The notes beneath the pieces were generated by a model that saw only the letters and a list, made by a program, of their open reading frames with translations, was not told where the DNA came from and made no database searches. A program made the position numbers and the translations under genes. Below, piece by piece: positions 45,807-57,592 of a DNA stretch of 64,000 bases. Within the stretch, counting starts at the first letter, position 1. Each line of letters opens with the position of its first letter. This DNA comes from Nemophila menziesii (lineage: Eukaryota > Streptophyta > Magnoliopsida > Boraginales > Hydrophyllaceae), in assembly GCA_029959085.1 (NCBI GenBank), contig JARWIR010000005.1, forward strand, positions 38,371,350-38,435,349, in the 5' to 3' direction.

Positions 45807-46463
45807 GGTTACAAATAATAATATCATCTACCTTTTTGTGCCTCAATACAAACACATATAATCCCTTCCCAATGTAATTTCCCAAATGTGGACCCTCCAC
45901 CCCAAACTCAAGCTCGAGACAAGTCTCAGGGTTGTGATTCAAGTGCGGGTCATTTGGTCATGCTTAATAATCTAAGGGATAATGGGCTTATATCGTGGCT
46001 ACAAAAGAAAAGGCTTAAGGCTCAAAATTGGGCTAAGACGGATGAAATTATAATAACGGATAGCAAGCTAAAAGGATTCAAATGGCTAACAAAGAACTGC
46101 CCCTATCATTTTCCTAAGTACATAGCTTGTCTTTAGTTCATATCTAGGTGGGTTCTCTACTAATTAGGATTTCACGTTCTACACACCAAACATATTCCTT
46201 AAGTACAAGCTTACTTCATTTGCATTGTTCATTAATTTTTCCTATCAATTACCTATGTTAGCATGCAATTGTAAGTGCGTTTTATGTTATTCCCTAAAGT
46301 CCACTATCTACTATCATAGATTCATCAAAAGTATGCTTAAAAGGGACATTTAAAATCTTCTACAGTCAAACGCAACTCCTAATTATTTTATTGAAAGCAA
46401 TTAAAACAAATAAACACATAACAACTGGGATGAGGCAACGAACCCCACCCCAAACTCAAAAAT

Positions 46464-46483
46464 GAGTCGTGTCCCCACGACTC
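46464..46483 (-). other. GNRA-capped hairpin (element D)
   Basis: The same 20 bases as in element A, on the minus strand. Confidence 0.85.
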
Positions 46484-46704
46484 GAAAAGACTCAATATAG
46501 CAATTAAACTAATATACACTAAATGAGAAAGGATAGGAAAACATATCTGTATCGGCACTAGGCCGATTACGTGTAGTCTCATGTTGAAGTTTTGAATACT
46601 TCTTTATCAAGCTTAAAAGATCATGTTTGTTGCGTTCATCTTGCATAAAGTGTTCTTCATTACTTCGAACTCTCATGTCATATTTTCCAAGTCTTCATCT
46701 TTTC

Positions 46705-46806
46705 CTAACCCTCTAAATCATCATCTCTTCTACGAAAATCTTTCCTCAACATCCAACTTTTTATCTTCATCATGTTCTTCGTACCTTTTCCAACCTTCAT
46801 GGTCAT
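46705..46806 (-). CDS. Short second ORF, 33 aa
   Basis: MTMKVGKGTKNMMKIKSW matches the start of the 64-residue ORF of element A, as does the upstream TTGAGTTTGGGGTCATC. It then stops early. It may be a degenerate env-position remnant or a short peptide. Confidence 0.4.
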   Translation of the reverse strand: MTMKVGKGTKNMMKIKSWMLRKDFRRRDDDLEG

Positions 46807-47339
46807 CTTTGATGACCCCAAACTCAATTTTTCACCTACTTAAAGATTACTTGCAAAATATATAATATTAATATGCTCAAACAATTCACAATTCCTCCGC
46901 TAAATAACTAAAATAAATCTTAATTCCCAACTGGTAATAGAAATAAAAGAATAGTTCTAGCTATTTTACCGGATTGGCCATGGAATTTATGATGATTTGA
47001 TACCTTGCACTTGCAATCTCCAACCTTCAAATTACCAAAGCTTTTGATGAAATTTGTGTCTCTTGATATTGTTGAAAGTGGCACAGTAGTGGAATTTGTG
47101 ATTTAGTTGAGATGGGTATTTAATATCTATGGTGTTGGAAAGGTTTAAAGGATATAATTTAAGCTTTGGTGAAGAAATTTTTGGGTTAAAACTTGAATTT
47201 CTTGGTGTTTTTGGAAAGATTTGTGATTGATTATGTGTTGGGATGATGTTTAGAGGTAAGGATTGGTGATATATTGGTGTTTTGATGATGGAATTTAAGT
47301 GTTTTTGGAGCTTTGGTTCGTCATCAATGGTGCTAAGTG

Positions 47340-47590
47340 GAGACGCAACCACGAGACGCAACTAATGCCGGGCCTCAAAACGCTGGGTCAGAAACTTTTA
47401 GCTGTTCATACGAAATTTTCGACTTCACCATTGGATAGAGCTCGAAAAGTTATGCGGTTTAGGCTCAAGAAAAAGTTAATTCCGACCTCCGAGCGTCAAG
47501 TTATGATCTTCCGAAGTTTTGATACCTGGGGTACAACACCGAAAACGGGTACCCGCATTCTACAAACCGGGTACCCGGTTTCTACTGTAT
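47340..47590 (-). repeat. Palindrome island of element D
   Basis: In the same position as the islands of A and B. It holds CGGGTACCCG (47546-47555) and the perfect 18-bp palindrome AAACCGGGTACCCGGTTT (47564-47581), besides GAGACGCAAC repeats near 47340. The palindrome core is GGTACC-based, unlike the CCGG-NNNN-CCGG of A. Confidence 0.75.
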
Positions 47591-47764
47591 TGGAACCCAA
47601 AATTTTCATTCTTTTTCGTTCTAGGTATCCCAAACTCGTGACCTTTACTCCTGTAATCATCAAAAACACCAACCTTTCTCATTTCTTAAAAATAAACACT
47701 AAATAAATAACCATTACTCTAATTCACACTAAGAATTTAAAAGACATGAAAGCAATTTAAAACA

Positions 47765-47815
47765 TGGGTTGTCTCCCAAGAAGCACTTTTGTTTATTACG
47801 TCTTTAAGTTCGACG
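47765..47815 (-). other. Post-stop hairpins (element D)
   Basis: Minus strand: CGTC-GAACTTAAA-GACG (47815-47799), with the ORF stop codon inside its loop, then TGGGAGACAACCCA (47778-47765). Confidence 0.7.
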
Positions 47816-49045
47816 CGTTACCTTCCATGAAGATGGTATTGAGGCCCTTGCTGTGTTCCTCCGCTTAAACTCGCCTCTCCCTTGATGTGAAATATTTAGA
47901 ACCTTCCCCTTTAGAATATTATTTAATCGATCTCTGAAAGGGGGAGGGTAGTATCTCCGTTTCGCCTTCTTGCTTTCATGGCGAAACTCGTTCTTCACCA
48001 CACGATAGTAGATAACCGTTCTCGACGGTATAAGCTCATTTGTATTTTCTTTAATCTCGCGTTCCTCTTTAAAGTGTGGTGGGTAGGTGCTTCTCCTTGC
48101 CGCTTTACTCTCGCGGTGTAGCACCTTTCTTGCGTAGCTCCTATTGATCATTTTTAATAATAGAGGTGATTCCGATATTTTATCTCTAATGATGACTAGT
48201 GGTGGAGATAGGGATTGGTGAACTTTTTGTGGTGGGAATTCGATTTCTCTTTTATTATGAAGCTTTAACTCTTCAATTGATTTCTCAACCACTTCACATT
48301 CGTCTTCGCTTTCAATCCAATCTTCCACTATTACTTCATCATATTCTCGATGTGGAATCTGAATCTCGATCACCTCTTCTTCTTGTTTGCGTTCAGTATC
48401 TGGATCATGTGCACGCACCATAGGAATAGCAATCTCAGCTTCAATTTCTAGGATTTTTGTTGCTACTCCTTCTTCCACCATGCTAATAGGATTGTTAACC
48501 ACATGGTGGTCTTCATTTATAACCGGCATGATGGTCATATCACTATCAATAGTATCTTCCTTTAACACCTCCTCCTCAACTACTTCTTCCAGTTGATTTC
48601 TATCCCTCGGGGGAGTGGAATCTTCATAAGACATACTACCAGTTTCAACTAAGTTAGGAGGGTTGTTTCGGGCAGCCATTTCATCTAGGCTCTGTTGTAT
48701 GAGTGCATGGGTGGCTTTGAATTCCTCATCTCTTGCCTTACGCTCTGGTTCTCCTGCTTGAAATTCCTCGCGTAGGCGATTAACTCTCTCTAGTAGTGTC
48801 TCTTGCTGATAGTGTTGAGGTGAAGGTTGTTGAATGTTTTCAACCCAATGGTTGTTCCATTCTTGCTCGTGTTGATAGTGATATGGTGTTTGTTGTTGAG
48901 TACTTCCGATCCATTGATTGTTCCATCCTTGCTCTTGCGGGTATTGATAAGGTTGTTGGTAGAAGTTACTACCCCATTGTTGTTGTCCCGAAGAGTCTTC
49001 CCAATAGTCATATGGATCGGGATCTGGGTAATGTCCTCTATACAT
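47804..49045 (-). CDS. 413-aa ORF of unknown function replacing Gag (element D)
   Basis: It is intact and begins MYRGHYPDPDPYDYW. Residues 1-80 are Gln/Asn/Tyr/Trp-rich with an imperfect repeat (EQGWNNQWIG.., EQEWNNHWVE..), prion-like in composition. Residues about 82-125 look like a charged coiled coil (LLERVNRLREEFQAG). Residues 135-270 are strongly acidic and 275-413 strongly basic, the latter with an internal repeat of the form HxESKxAxRRxxYPPxF. I see no capsid domain, zinc knuckle or protease motif. The N-terminal part could correspond to the linker and coiled coil that follow the knuckle in Gag of A. It occupies the gag position after the shared leader. An RNA-binding or particle-interacting role is only a guess. 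Confidence 0.75.
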   Translation of the reverse strand: MYRGHYPDPDPYDYWEDSSGQQQWGSNFYQQPYQYPQEQGWNNQWIGSTQQQTPYHYQHEQEWNNHWVENIQQPSPQHYQQETLLERVNRLREEFQAGEPERKARDEEFKATHALIQQSLDEMAARNNPPNLVETGSMSYEDSTPPRDRNQLEEVVEEEVLKEDTIDSDMTIMPVINEDHHVVNNPISMVEEGVATKILEIEAEIAIPMVRAHDPDTERKQEEEVIEIQIPHREYDEVIVEDWIESEDECEVVEKSIEELKLHNKREIEFPPQKVHQSLSPPLVIIRDKISESPLLLKMINRSYARKVLHRESKAARRSTYPPHFKEEREIKENTNELIPSRTVIYYRVVKNEFRHESKKAKRRYYPPPFRDRLNNILKGKVLNISHQGRGEFKRRNTARASIPSSWKVTRRT

Positions 49046-49181
49046 CTTTAATTAAATTTATTGATCATTACCTGAATAAAGCACCTGTAAAAACAAAACA
49101 AGCAAACACAAGCGTAAAACTGAAAAATAAAAATAAATGCAACTATCACTAAAGGATAAACACCGTGGTCACACGCTACCG

Positions 49182-49199
49182 TCCCCGGCAGCGGCGCCA
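49182..49199 (-). promoter_or_regulatory. Element D primer-binding site
   Basis: Minus strand TGGCGCCGCTGCCGGGGA, identical to A and B. Confidence 0.85.
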
Positions 49200-49205
49200 A
49201 AAACT

Positions 49206-50790
49206 TGGTGGTCCTTTGTGTGTTCTAAATAAATGCAAATAATAATCGAACCACAACCGCAAGTGTACGGTTGTCCCAAGTAATATAGTTGATAAAACAG
49301 ATTCGTTCCAAGGACGGGATGGTTGACTACAATGCTTATCTATTAATGATTGATTGCACTTATGAAAGTAAGTAAAAGATATATTGATTGTTTGTTTGTT
49401 TTTATTATTCTAAGTAATGAAAGACTAAATGGAAAATGCAGTTAAATACTAAAATGCAAGTAAATAAATGTGAAACGCAAGTATGAGAAGGTAGTACTTG
49501 AGAACGCAAGGATCCTCCCAATCTTATTTCCTAACTTATGTTGTTTAAGGGCTAAATTGGTCAATTACAATGGTCGGGATTCTAAATTCCTTATACCCCC
49601 GTCAGGGTGGACTATAAGGCGATCCTAAAGTGTCACTAGTCCCGTCAGGGTAAATATGATCCACCGTTGGATGTTTAAGATTTAATACCTCATTGGCCCT
49701 AGAATTAGCTAAGTTCGTCAGAATCAATAGCTTCTATCCTAGATTAAATAAATGGTTCTGTATTTAAACCCTCCGTCAGGATGATCCAATTGCCACTAAT
49801 TGGAATAGCCTAAATACTAACACCTGTTCCTAGTTCATGACGCTAAAAACAGTAAAATAATCTCAATTTATTGAAAAGAGTAAAAGCCCTAATCTAGTTC
49901 AATTTAACAGAAACCCAAATTCAACATTCGTTATTCAATAAAATTGGGATTCACCCATTGTTTGTTCTCAAGCACTATGAATTGTTTAGCTCATATTAAA
50001 AAGAAATATTAAATTAAAACAGAAAGAATTCATGTTCTTCAATTACAGAAATAAAAGATAGAACCTAATTAAGAATCGGGTTTGGCTGTGATTTGGAGAA
50101 GACGACTTTCTCCAGCTCTAAGCTTTCTCCTTTTCCTTGCTTCTGACTTTCTCTCTGGACGCTCTCTTCTAATGATGATTTAATTTGAAGAATAAAATGA
50201 GAGGTACTGAATAATGATGTCTAAAGACCTATTTATAATCATAAAATCGGATTAGGGCTTTTACTTAAGGATTAAGTAAAAATTAGAAAAGCCCAAGTCC
50301 ACTAATTAAGCCCAAATCCCGTAACTGCTGATACACCTTCACTAAAACGGCTTTTCCCGCTTCGTTATGACCCCGATTTACCTCATTCCAGTTGCTAAAG
50401 TTCCGTAACTCGATATGGAACATAATCTCTTCAAGGGTCAGCGGCTAAATCATCTCTTAAGCACCTCGAAATCAGCAATCTATGGCCTGGAAAATAGATT
50501 TTCAGCTCTAAAAATAATATCTTCGGGATTTATCTTTAAGTCTTGACTCCATATCATGATCTTTGACTTTCTCCTCGGATTCCTCTTCTAGCTAACATCT
50601 AAAACCTGTAAACTTTACACTAAAAATACCAATATTACGCGCAAAAGTTTAATAAATCAAAATTACTAGAAATAAAATGGAAATTCCGGATTATTGCATA
50701 TTAGCACCAAAAGTCTATCTAAATAATCAAATAAACACCAAAAATGATGTCTCCCAATGGCATAAAATTAGAACATTTAGGGAGACATCA
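49206..50790 (-). repeat. Element D 5' LTR
   Basis: 1585 bp. TATAAATAGG near 50220-50235 on the minus strand. Confidence 0.93.
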
Positions 50791-51773
50791 CTCATGTTCG
50801 AATTAAAAACTGAAAATAAATAAATAACATTCATCATTCTCAATTGAGTAATGATATTTGTCACCCTTTTTGTATCACCCATTTATCACCTCCTACGTGT
50901 ATGCCTACATGGACCAATGAATTGATTTCTCTATCCTATTTAATTTTTCTCTATCTTCTATTCAAGGAAATCAATACATATATATAGAAGGGTGATAAAA
51001 GAGTGACATGAAAAGGGGTGACATATATCATTACTCTTCTCAATTGCATAAAAAAATGAATAACCTAAGGATTTGATTGACTGTTGTTGGAAAAATGTAA
51101 ATCCTCCAACTCTATCTTTTTACTGTCTTTTTGCTCTGACTTGAAAATAATGAAGCGTAATGTAAATATAATGAATTGTGTGTAAAAAGGAGGTCTAAAA
51201 GCCTATTTATAATGTTATAATTAGGATCGGGCTTTTACTTTAGAATAATAAGTTAAATGATGAAAAGTCCAAGTCCATCTTTAAGAATCCCCTAACTACT
51301 GTATAGCATGTAGTAAAACGGCCGTAACTTTTGAGTCTCACGTCCAAATCACCTGATTCCGGTCCTCAAATCTTGCTAACTCAAAGGCGCAATTTTATAT
51401 TGTAGATCTCCAGGCCTGAATCAGTGTCGATGTGGTTCGAAATTAACAATTTGTAACAGCTATCCAAATTTCCATCTCTTTTAGTCATCTCTTCGGGTGA
51501 TTCTTCCTTGCTTTTGACCTCTCCGCTCGATCTAAGACTTTAATTCTCACTTTTCCTCCTTGTCTTGGTGCTCCATAGCCTTCATGGACCTGATAACTTT
51601 ATACTAAAAACTAACAAATTAACGCACAAAAGCTCTAAAAATGCAAATAACATAATTTCAAGGGGAGAAAGTGTAATATGACGAAATAAGCATAAAAGTC
51701 TATCAAATAAGTCTAATATTCACTTAAATTATGTCACCTAAGGTCATATATTTAGAAAAAATAGGAGACATCA
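50791..51773 (-). mobile_element. Element C 3' LTR, piece 3
   Basis: It resumes after the D insertion and runs to GGAGACATCA at 51773, next to the C polypurine tract. It matches 58362-59140 of the C 5' LTR apart from the MITE. Confidence 0.88.
50846..51036. mobile_element. MULE-type MITE (GAGTAATG family), 191 bp
   Basis: The ends are GAGTAATGATATTTGTCACC and (reverse complement) GAGTAATGATATATGTCACC. The perfect nine-base duplication is TTCTCAATT (50837-50845, 51037-51045). The C 5' LTR (about 58402-58420) lacks it, so it is a clear insertion. Related to 21920-22098. Confidence 0.93.
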
Positions 51774-51790
51774 CGACCCCAAACTCAAAC

Positions 51791-51809
51791 CTTTGTCGTC
51801 CCGACAAAG
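51791..51809 (-). other. Pre-tract hairpin (element C)
   Basis: Minus strand CTTTGTCG-GGA-CGACAAAG, as in A and D, directly next to GTTTGAGTTTGGGGTCG. Confidence 0.85.
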
Positions 51810-52339
51810 TAAAATAAAAACAAAGGCCTTAGGGTGAAACGCAAAAATGCAGAGTCTAGTGAATAATACTCAAAGCATAACTTAAAAAAATCTCATATAG
51901 TATGACCTAGGAGTTAATACACATACACATGTCATGCAAAATCAAAATCAAACATAAATAATAGCAATACAAGATTAATTTCACAATGCTAGAAGGTTAT
52001 ACTTACTACTAAGCTCAAGATGGTGGCTATAGGGTGTTCATCGATCCTTACTCGATTTGAACGCTCCACTTAGCTTACTCCTTATTAGATAAATTATAAA
52101 TTCACTACGTATCTAGGAATCACGAGGACTTTATGGTTTTAGCATAGACTTAGGGACGGTGTGGTATGTATATTTGGTAATTTGAAGTGAGATTTTGGCT
52201 CTCTCCTCACTTACCGTCAACAATTGTCCAAGAGCTTGAGTTTACACTCGGATATGTTCCCACTCAACCCATTTGATGCACTAATTTAGCATCCCCAAAC
52301 TAACCCAATAAGCACTAAAGATGAATTCTAAACTTCCAC

Positions 52340-52447
52340 CTTGCCGGTTAATTTTTTTCATATATATATTGTATAAGATATCACTTTATTTTGATGTGAA
52401 TGGTCATGTCTCTTAATTTTTTTCTTTTTTTAAAGACCCCGGCAAAG
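52340..52447 (-). other. Stem-closed domain (element C)
   Basis: The closing blocks are CTTTGCCGG and CCGGCAAGG (minus strand). The single change keeps pairing as G-U. The domain is shorter (108 bases) than in A, B or D. Confidence 0.6.
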
Positions 52448-53122
52448 GGTTACAAATAATATATCATCAACAATTGCGCATAAATACAAACACATAAAAA
52501 TTCTCTCCCAATGTAATTTCTCAATAATGAAACCCACCAACCCAAACTCAAGCTCAAGACAGGAAGTCACATGATCGTGATTCAAGTGCGGGTCATGTAG
52601 AAATGCCTAATAAACTAAGGGGATATGGATTATATTGTGGTGTCAAAATAAAGGCTTAAAGGCTAAAAATGCGGCTAAGAAGGATAATATTAATCATCGG
52701 TTAGAAAGCTAAAAAGTCTCAAATGGCTATCAAAGAGCTAGCTCTATCATTTTCCTAGTTATACAGCTTGCCTCTAGTTCATAACTAAGTGGATTTTCTA
52801 CTCATTTAGATCTCACGTTTACAAACCACTCATTTTCCTTAAGTACAAGCTTACTTCTTTTGCATTGTTCATTAATTTTTCCTATCAATTATCTAATGTT
52901 TGCATGCAATGAAAAAGTTTTTTATACTAACTCCTAAGGTCTACTATTTGCTATCATAAACTCATAAAAAGCATGCTTAATGGGAACATTTAAAAACTCT
53001 ATAGTCAAATCATTTCTTAAATTAATTTTTATTCGATTTTACTTTTTTTTTGAAAAACAGTAAAAACACATAACACATAAAATTGGGATGAGGCAACGAT
53101 ACCCCACCCCAAACTCAAAAAT

Positions 53123-53142
53123 GAGTCGTGTCCCCACGACTC
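53123..53142 (-). other. GNRA-capped hairpin (element C)
   Basis: Identical to the 20-base hairpin of A and D, on the minus strand. Confidence 0.85.
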
Positions 53143-53379
53143 GAAAAGAATCTATAAAGCAAATAAAAATAATATACACTACTGAATGAGAAAAGGTATA
53201 AGGAAACGTATCTTAATCGACACTAGGCTGATTTCATGTAGTACCGCATCGAAGTTGAGAAGTATTCTTAACAACGATGTATAGATCATACACCGTTGAA
53301 TTCATGTTCTATAACGCAATCTTCATTAACTTGAACTCATATTTCCCTTTGCGTAATCATTGCTTCCTGGCCATCTAAA

Positions 53380-53577
53380 TTACATCCTCCTTGAAAAGCC
53401 TTCCTCAACACCAAACTCTCTTTTCTCTTCATGTTCTTCGACTTCTCCAACCTTAGGCATAAAACTTGAATCTGGAATCTCAATAAACTTGCCTGGAGTA
53501 GCTCCAGGAGTATTTCTAGTTCTAGGATTGCTTCGTGTTTTCCAATTGTAGCACAAGGAATCAGTCCTGTTTGTCAT
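53380..53577 (-). CDS. Second-ORF remnant of element C, 65 aa
   Basis: It starts MTNRTDSLCYNWKTRSNP in the shared context TTTGAGTTTGGGATCCATTGAG. Apart from the start it does not resemble the A and D peptides. Probably the front of a decayed env-position gene. Function unknown. Confidence 0.35.
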   Translation of the reverse strand: MTNRTDSLCYNWKTRSNPRTRNTPGATPGKFIEIPDSSFMPKVGEVEEHEEKREFGVEEGFSRRM

Positions 53578-54059
53578 CTCAATGGATCCCAAACTCAAAA
53601 CTTCAAATATTCAAAAACTGGAGAAAAGTTTTGAACTTTGATGTTTTGAGGATATAGGAAGAAAGTATGTGGTGTTATATGAGATGGGTAATGATTATGG
53701 TATTGGTTAAGAGAGGTTTAATGGGCAAGATTATAGTTTTGATGAAGAAGGACTTAGGATTAAGGTGAAGATTTCTTGGTGTTGGAAGGATGTGATGTTT
53801 GATGATGTGTTTGGAATGTATTAGAGGGGGATTTGATAATATTTTGATGTTTTGATGGTGGATTGTATGTATTATCCCTTTGTTTCGATGACGCACCTTA
53901 TAGTTGCGTCTAAGTGTGCAAATTCCAGTAGATTTTTTGCTGTATGAACGGTATTATGACTTCTTCATTGGACAGATCTTGAAAAAATACGCGGTTTAGG
54001 CTCGAGAAAATGTTAATTCCGACACTCGAGCGCAAAGTTATGACCTTCCGAAGTTTTAG

Positions 54060-54225
54060 TTGCTTATATGCAACTCTTTTCAGAGAGTTGGGTCGGCATA
54101 CTGGGCGTGAATAGCCAACTCTCGTTGACGCACCTTGTAGTTGCGTGTAGGCAACTCCATTCCAGAAGTTGGGGCGGCATACCTAGCGCGAATAGCCAAC
54201 TCGCTGAATGCAATGGGGTACGTAT
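54060..54225 (-). repeat. Inverted-repeat island of element C
   Basis: Two units of AGTTGGGNCGGCATACNNGGC...GAATAGCCAACTC (about 54085-54123 and 54167-54203). Each can fold as GAGTTGG with CCAACTC. They lie at the position of the palindrome islands of A, B and D. Confidence 0.6.
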
Positions 54226-54571
54226 TCACGTTGAGAGTTTTCATCTTATTTTCTCGATTTCTCTTAGCCTACACCTCTGATTCTTGCAAAATTTATACTC
54301 ATTTTAGTTGAAAATTGTGTTACCCATCCGCCAGACTACTCAGAGTTTCCATTGGGGGCTCTAATTTTCTCAAATTTATGTTTTTTTCATTTTACCCTCC
54401 GTTTATTCTCGAATCCTTAACAAAATTTACCTGTAAACATAAAAACACTCTAACACTTCTCAATTCTAAAAAATTAAACACTAATAAACAACAATTACTC
54501 CATTTCACACTAAGAATTTAAAAGACATGAAAGAAATAAACTAATATACACTTGAAATGGTTTTTGTTTAA

Positions 54572-54588
54572 CATCGTTAAGCTCGACG
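54572..54588 (-). other. Post-stop hairpin (element C)
   Basis: Minus strand CGTCG-AGCTTAA-CGATG. The one change from A gives a G-U wobble pair. Confidence 0.7.
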
Positions 54589-54602
54589 GGTTGTTTCTGA
54601 TA

Positions 54603-57456
54603 TCATTTCTTAACATAACCTCCCCAACAGTGAGTGAGGTTATCAGTATTTTCTATGTGTAATTTTCATCCCTTGGCTCTAATTTCAAATAGATTCTCAG
54701 AGATAATCTTTGTGACCATAAATGGTCCCCGCCAAGAACTCTTGGATTCACGCGCTTTTGGAGGAGGGGCTCAGACTTATTCATTGCGACTTCTTCGCTG
54801 ACTCTGAACTTCTCCTTCTTTCTTTCTTTCTTGGGTTATTTTGGAACCCTTGCAGCATGTTTATTGTCCTTTTTATTTTCATGATTGAGGTGTGGACTTC
54901 CCTTAGGATATGGAGAAGCTTTATTTGGTGGTTTCTTTCTTAGCTCTCTTTCCTCCATTCCTAAGGCCGCGACAACCTTAGTTGGCTCCTTTTCTACCTG
55001 TTCAATTGCATCCAACTAGAAGCATTCCTTCTTGGAATCCGGAAACTTCATTGCCCTAAACACGTTGAACTTTACCTCCTCGTCTTGGATACACATGATT
55101 AATTCTCGATTCTCTACATTAATAAGAGTACGCCCCGGAGTACGCCCTGTGGCTAGGAATGGTCTTCCAAAAATAATGGGGACATTCCTATCCACGTCTT
55201 AATCAAGTATAATAAAATCAACATGAAAAATTAAAGTACCTTCCTTGACGAGGGCATCTTCTATTGATCCCTTTGGATGTGCGAGGGATCTATCAGTCAT
55301 TTGCAAGACCATAGAGGTTGGTCTTGCGTTTCCTATCCTCAACTTCTAAAAAATCGATCTAGGCACGAGATTAATACTCGCACACAAATCACACAAAGCT
55401 TTCCCTTGCCACTCATCACCAATAGAAATAGGAATAGTAAAACTCCCAGGATCAAGTAATTTAGGTGGAAACTTACTCTGGCATATTGCACTACATTATT
55501 CTAGCAAACCTATCATTTCATTCTCAAGATATGGGTGTTTGTTGGTGATAGCTCTTTTCAAGAATTTCATGTACCTTGGTACACCTTTGATAGCATCCAA
55601 GAATGGCAAATTAATGTTAAGCTTACTCACCACATTCATGAATCTATGATATTCAGCCATATCTCATTTCTTCTGAACTCTTCAAGGGAAAGGTGTAGGA
55701 GGATGGTTCACTTCCACCACAACATCTTTCTTCTTTGGCTTTTTCAGAATTTTCTCAACTTCCACCTCTTCTACTTCTGGTTCACCTTCTTCCTCAACCA
55801 TATCCGTCACCGTTTTTGTTTTCACAGTTTTTTCTTTTTCTTTCATAACGGGAAATGATGGTGGTGGTAATTGCTTACCGCTTCCAAGTGAAATCGCCTT
55901 GCAATCTTCATACTAATGAGAAGTCTCTGTGTCACTGGGTAGTTGTCCTTGTGGACGCTGATTTAATTGTTTGCCATTTGAGCCACTTGATATTCTAACA
56001 TTTAAAACGCTGCGGCAGAAGCTTGTTGATCTTGTTGTGCTTTTGTTTGAAGAGCGATTAGTGTTTGTAAAAGTTTGTTGAATATCTAATTCACCTTCTT
56101 AAGGTTGAGCAAGTAGAGCTTTCTGATTCATAGTATCGATATAGGTGTCTTGAAAAGGTTGTCTCTGAGCTTGATTTCCGGAATCTTGTCCCCTTTGGTA
56201 GTTGTTTTGTGGTCTCTGTTGATAGTTATTTCCTTGGGGTCGTGGTTGATACGCATAAATCGGATTCGCGGCCCCGTTCGGATTTGAATATTGGAAACCC
56301 GGATGGTTTTTGTTTGGATGATAACCTTGACCACCTGCATTATAGTTCCCTCGGTTGGAAACAAACATCACGGGTTTTGGGTTGCTTTGACAATTCTCCC
56401 AATCACGATCTTGTACACCACAGTTTGAACACCCATATATTTCCTGTGTAATATTCACATCAGCTCTTCTACCTGAATACCCTTCTTTAACAGCTAAAGT
56501 AAGCTATTTCAATTGTTGCTCAAGTGTGTCCTTTAATTTATTCTCTAAGGAAGAGAATTTCTCATCAAGTCCAGCACTACTTTCTCTATGACTTGTACCT
56601 TGGATAGGTGCTCTCACAGTACTCCAACCCATCTCATTCTTCACTGTTAGTACCTGTAGGAACCCTCTACCACAAAGTAAGTATAGATCTTTCCTTGCAC
56701 GTCCTCAAAGCCTTTATTAAATATTGACATCTGTTGTTTTTCTGAAAGACCATGATCTGGAACTGTTCTCAAACACCCTTGAAATCTTGTCCAACAAGCA
56801 CCCGTGGACTCACCTTGCTCTTATTTGAATGATGTCAACTCGATTTCTGCGTCCAACTGCATGTTCTCCAGATAATAACGGTCAAAGAACGCTATTTGTA
56901 GCTCATCCCAATTATTGATCGTACCTGGTTTTTGTGAGTCATGCCATTCACTCGCTGCGTCATTTACAAAAAATCTGAAGTTTGCAAAGTACATTTGTTA
57001 TCTTGTTACACCTTGCCTTATATATGCATCACAAATCTGCATGAACTTATGTACTGCACGAATTGGGTCTTCTCAAGCCACTCCTCGAATATTTCGGAAG
57101 TCTCGGAATTGGTTTAGCATACCCGGATCGGGTCTGTATCTTGCGACATTAATATCTGGAGGGCCAACACCAGTAGCAGGAGCACGATACGGAATTAGTT
57201 CAGGACCTTGCACGAACAATGGATCATAAAAGAATTGAGGTTGAGCTTGTCCTTCAGGTGGAGGAGGAATTCTTCGATTTTGATTGTTTTGAATTGGAGG
57301 GTCATGGATTACTGGGTTTCCTTCATTATCCAATTCCACAAGAAGATCATTAATATTGTTGTTGTTTACTACGAGCCTCTTTTTTTCTCTTGCTAGTCTT
57401 TCTTCCTTCTATCTTTTGTTTTTAAGTCGGAATAATATCTCAGGATATGAGAGCAT
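54603..57456 (-). pseudogene. Element C gag-protease with integrase-like tail, decayed
   Basis: The frame can be followed from ATG at 57456. Gag N-terminus at 57073-57339 (ARYRPDPGMLNQFRDF). Capsid with stops at 56500-57070. The knuckle CSNCGVQDRDWENC near 56420 has His replaced by Arg. Protease pieces with SINLVPRSIF and FGRPFLATGRT lie at 55130-55420. The tail SSWRGPFMVTKII...LTHCWGGYVKK stops at 54603. Gene order and tail equal those of element A. Confidence 0.85.
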
Positions 57457-57568
57457 ACACCAGACCTGTAATACCTGAGAAAGACAAAACAAAACAAAAA
57501 GCGTAAAACTGAAAAATAAAATATCAATTAAACTACTAATGGATTAACACCGGGGTCACACTCTACTG

Positions 57569-57586
57569 TCCCCGACAGCGACACCA
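57569..57586 (-). promoter_or_regulatory. Element C primer-binding site, decayed
   Basis: Minus strand TGGTGTCGCTGTCGGGGA. It differs from the A site by C-to-T changes, as expected from deamination of methylated cytosine. Confidence 0.75.
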
Positions 57587-57592
57587 AAAACT

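Larger units (their letters stand above)
43495..50790 (-). mobile_element. Element D: young non-autonomous LTR retrotransposon with a non-Gag ORF
   Basis: 7296 bp, minus strand, with 1585-bp LTRs differing at only about six sites seen by eye, and TSD CTCAT (43490-43494, 50791-50795). LTR, primer site, leader (GGTAGCGTGTGACCACGGTG onward) and 3' region are close to element A, but the gag-pro gene is replaced by a 413-codon ORF. It probably uses the same partner machinery as A. Confidence 0.95.
51774..57592 (-). mobile_element. Element C internal region
   Basis: Minus-strand internal part of an old Athila-like element, from the polypurine tract (51774-51790) to the primer site. It holds the decayed gag-protease with the integrase-like tail, a second-ORF remnant, a palindrome-type repeat and the structured 3' cassette. 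RT and integrase core are absent. Confidence 0.88.
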
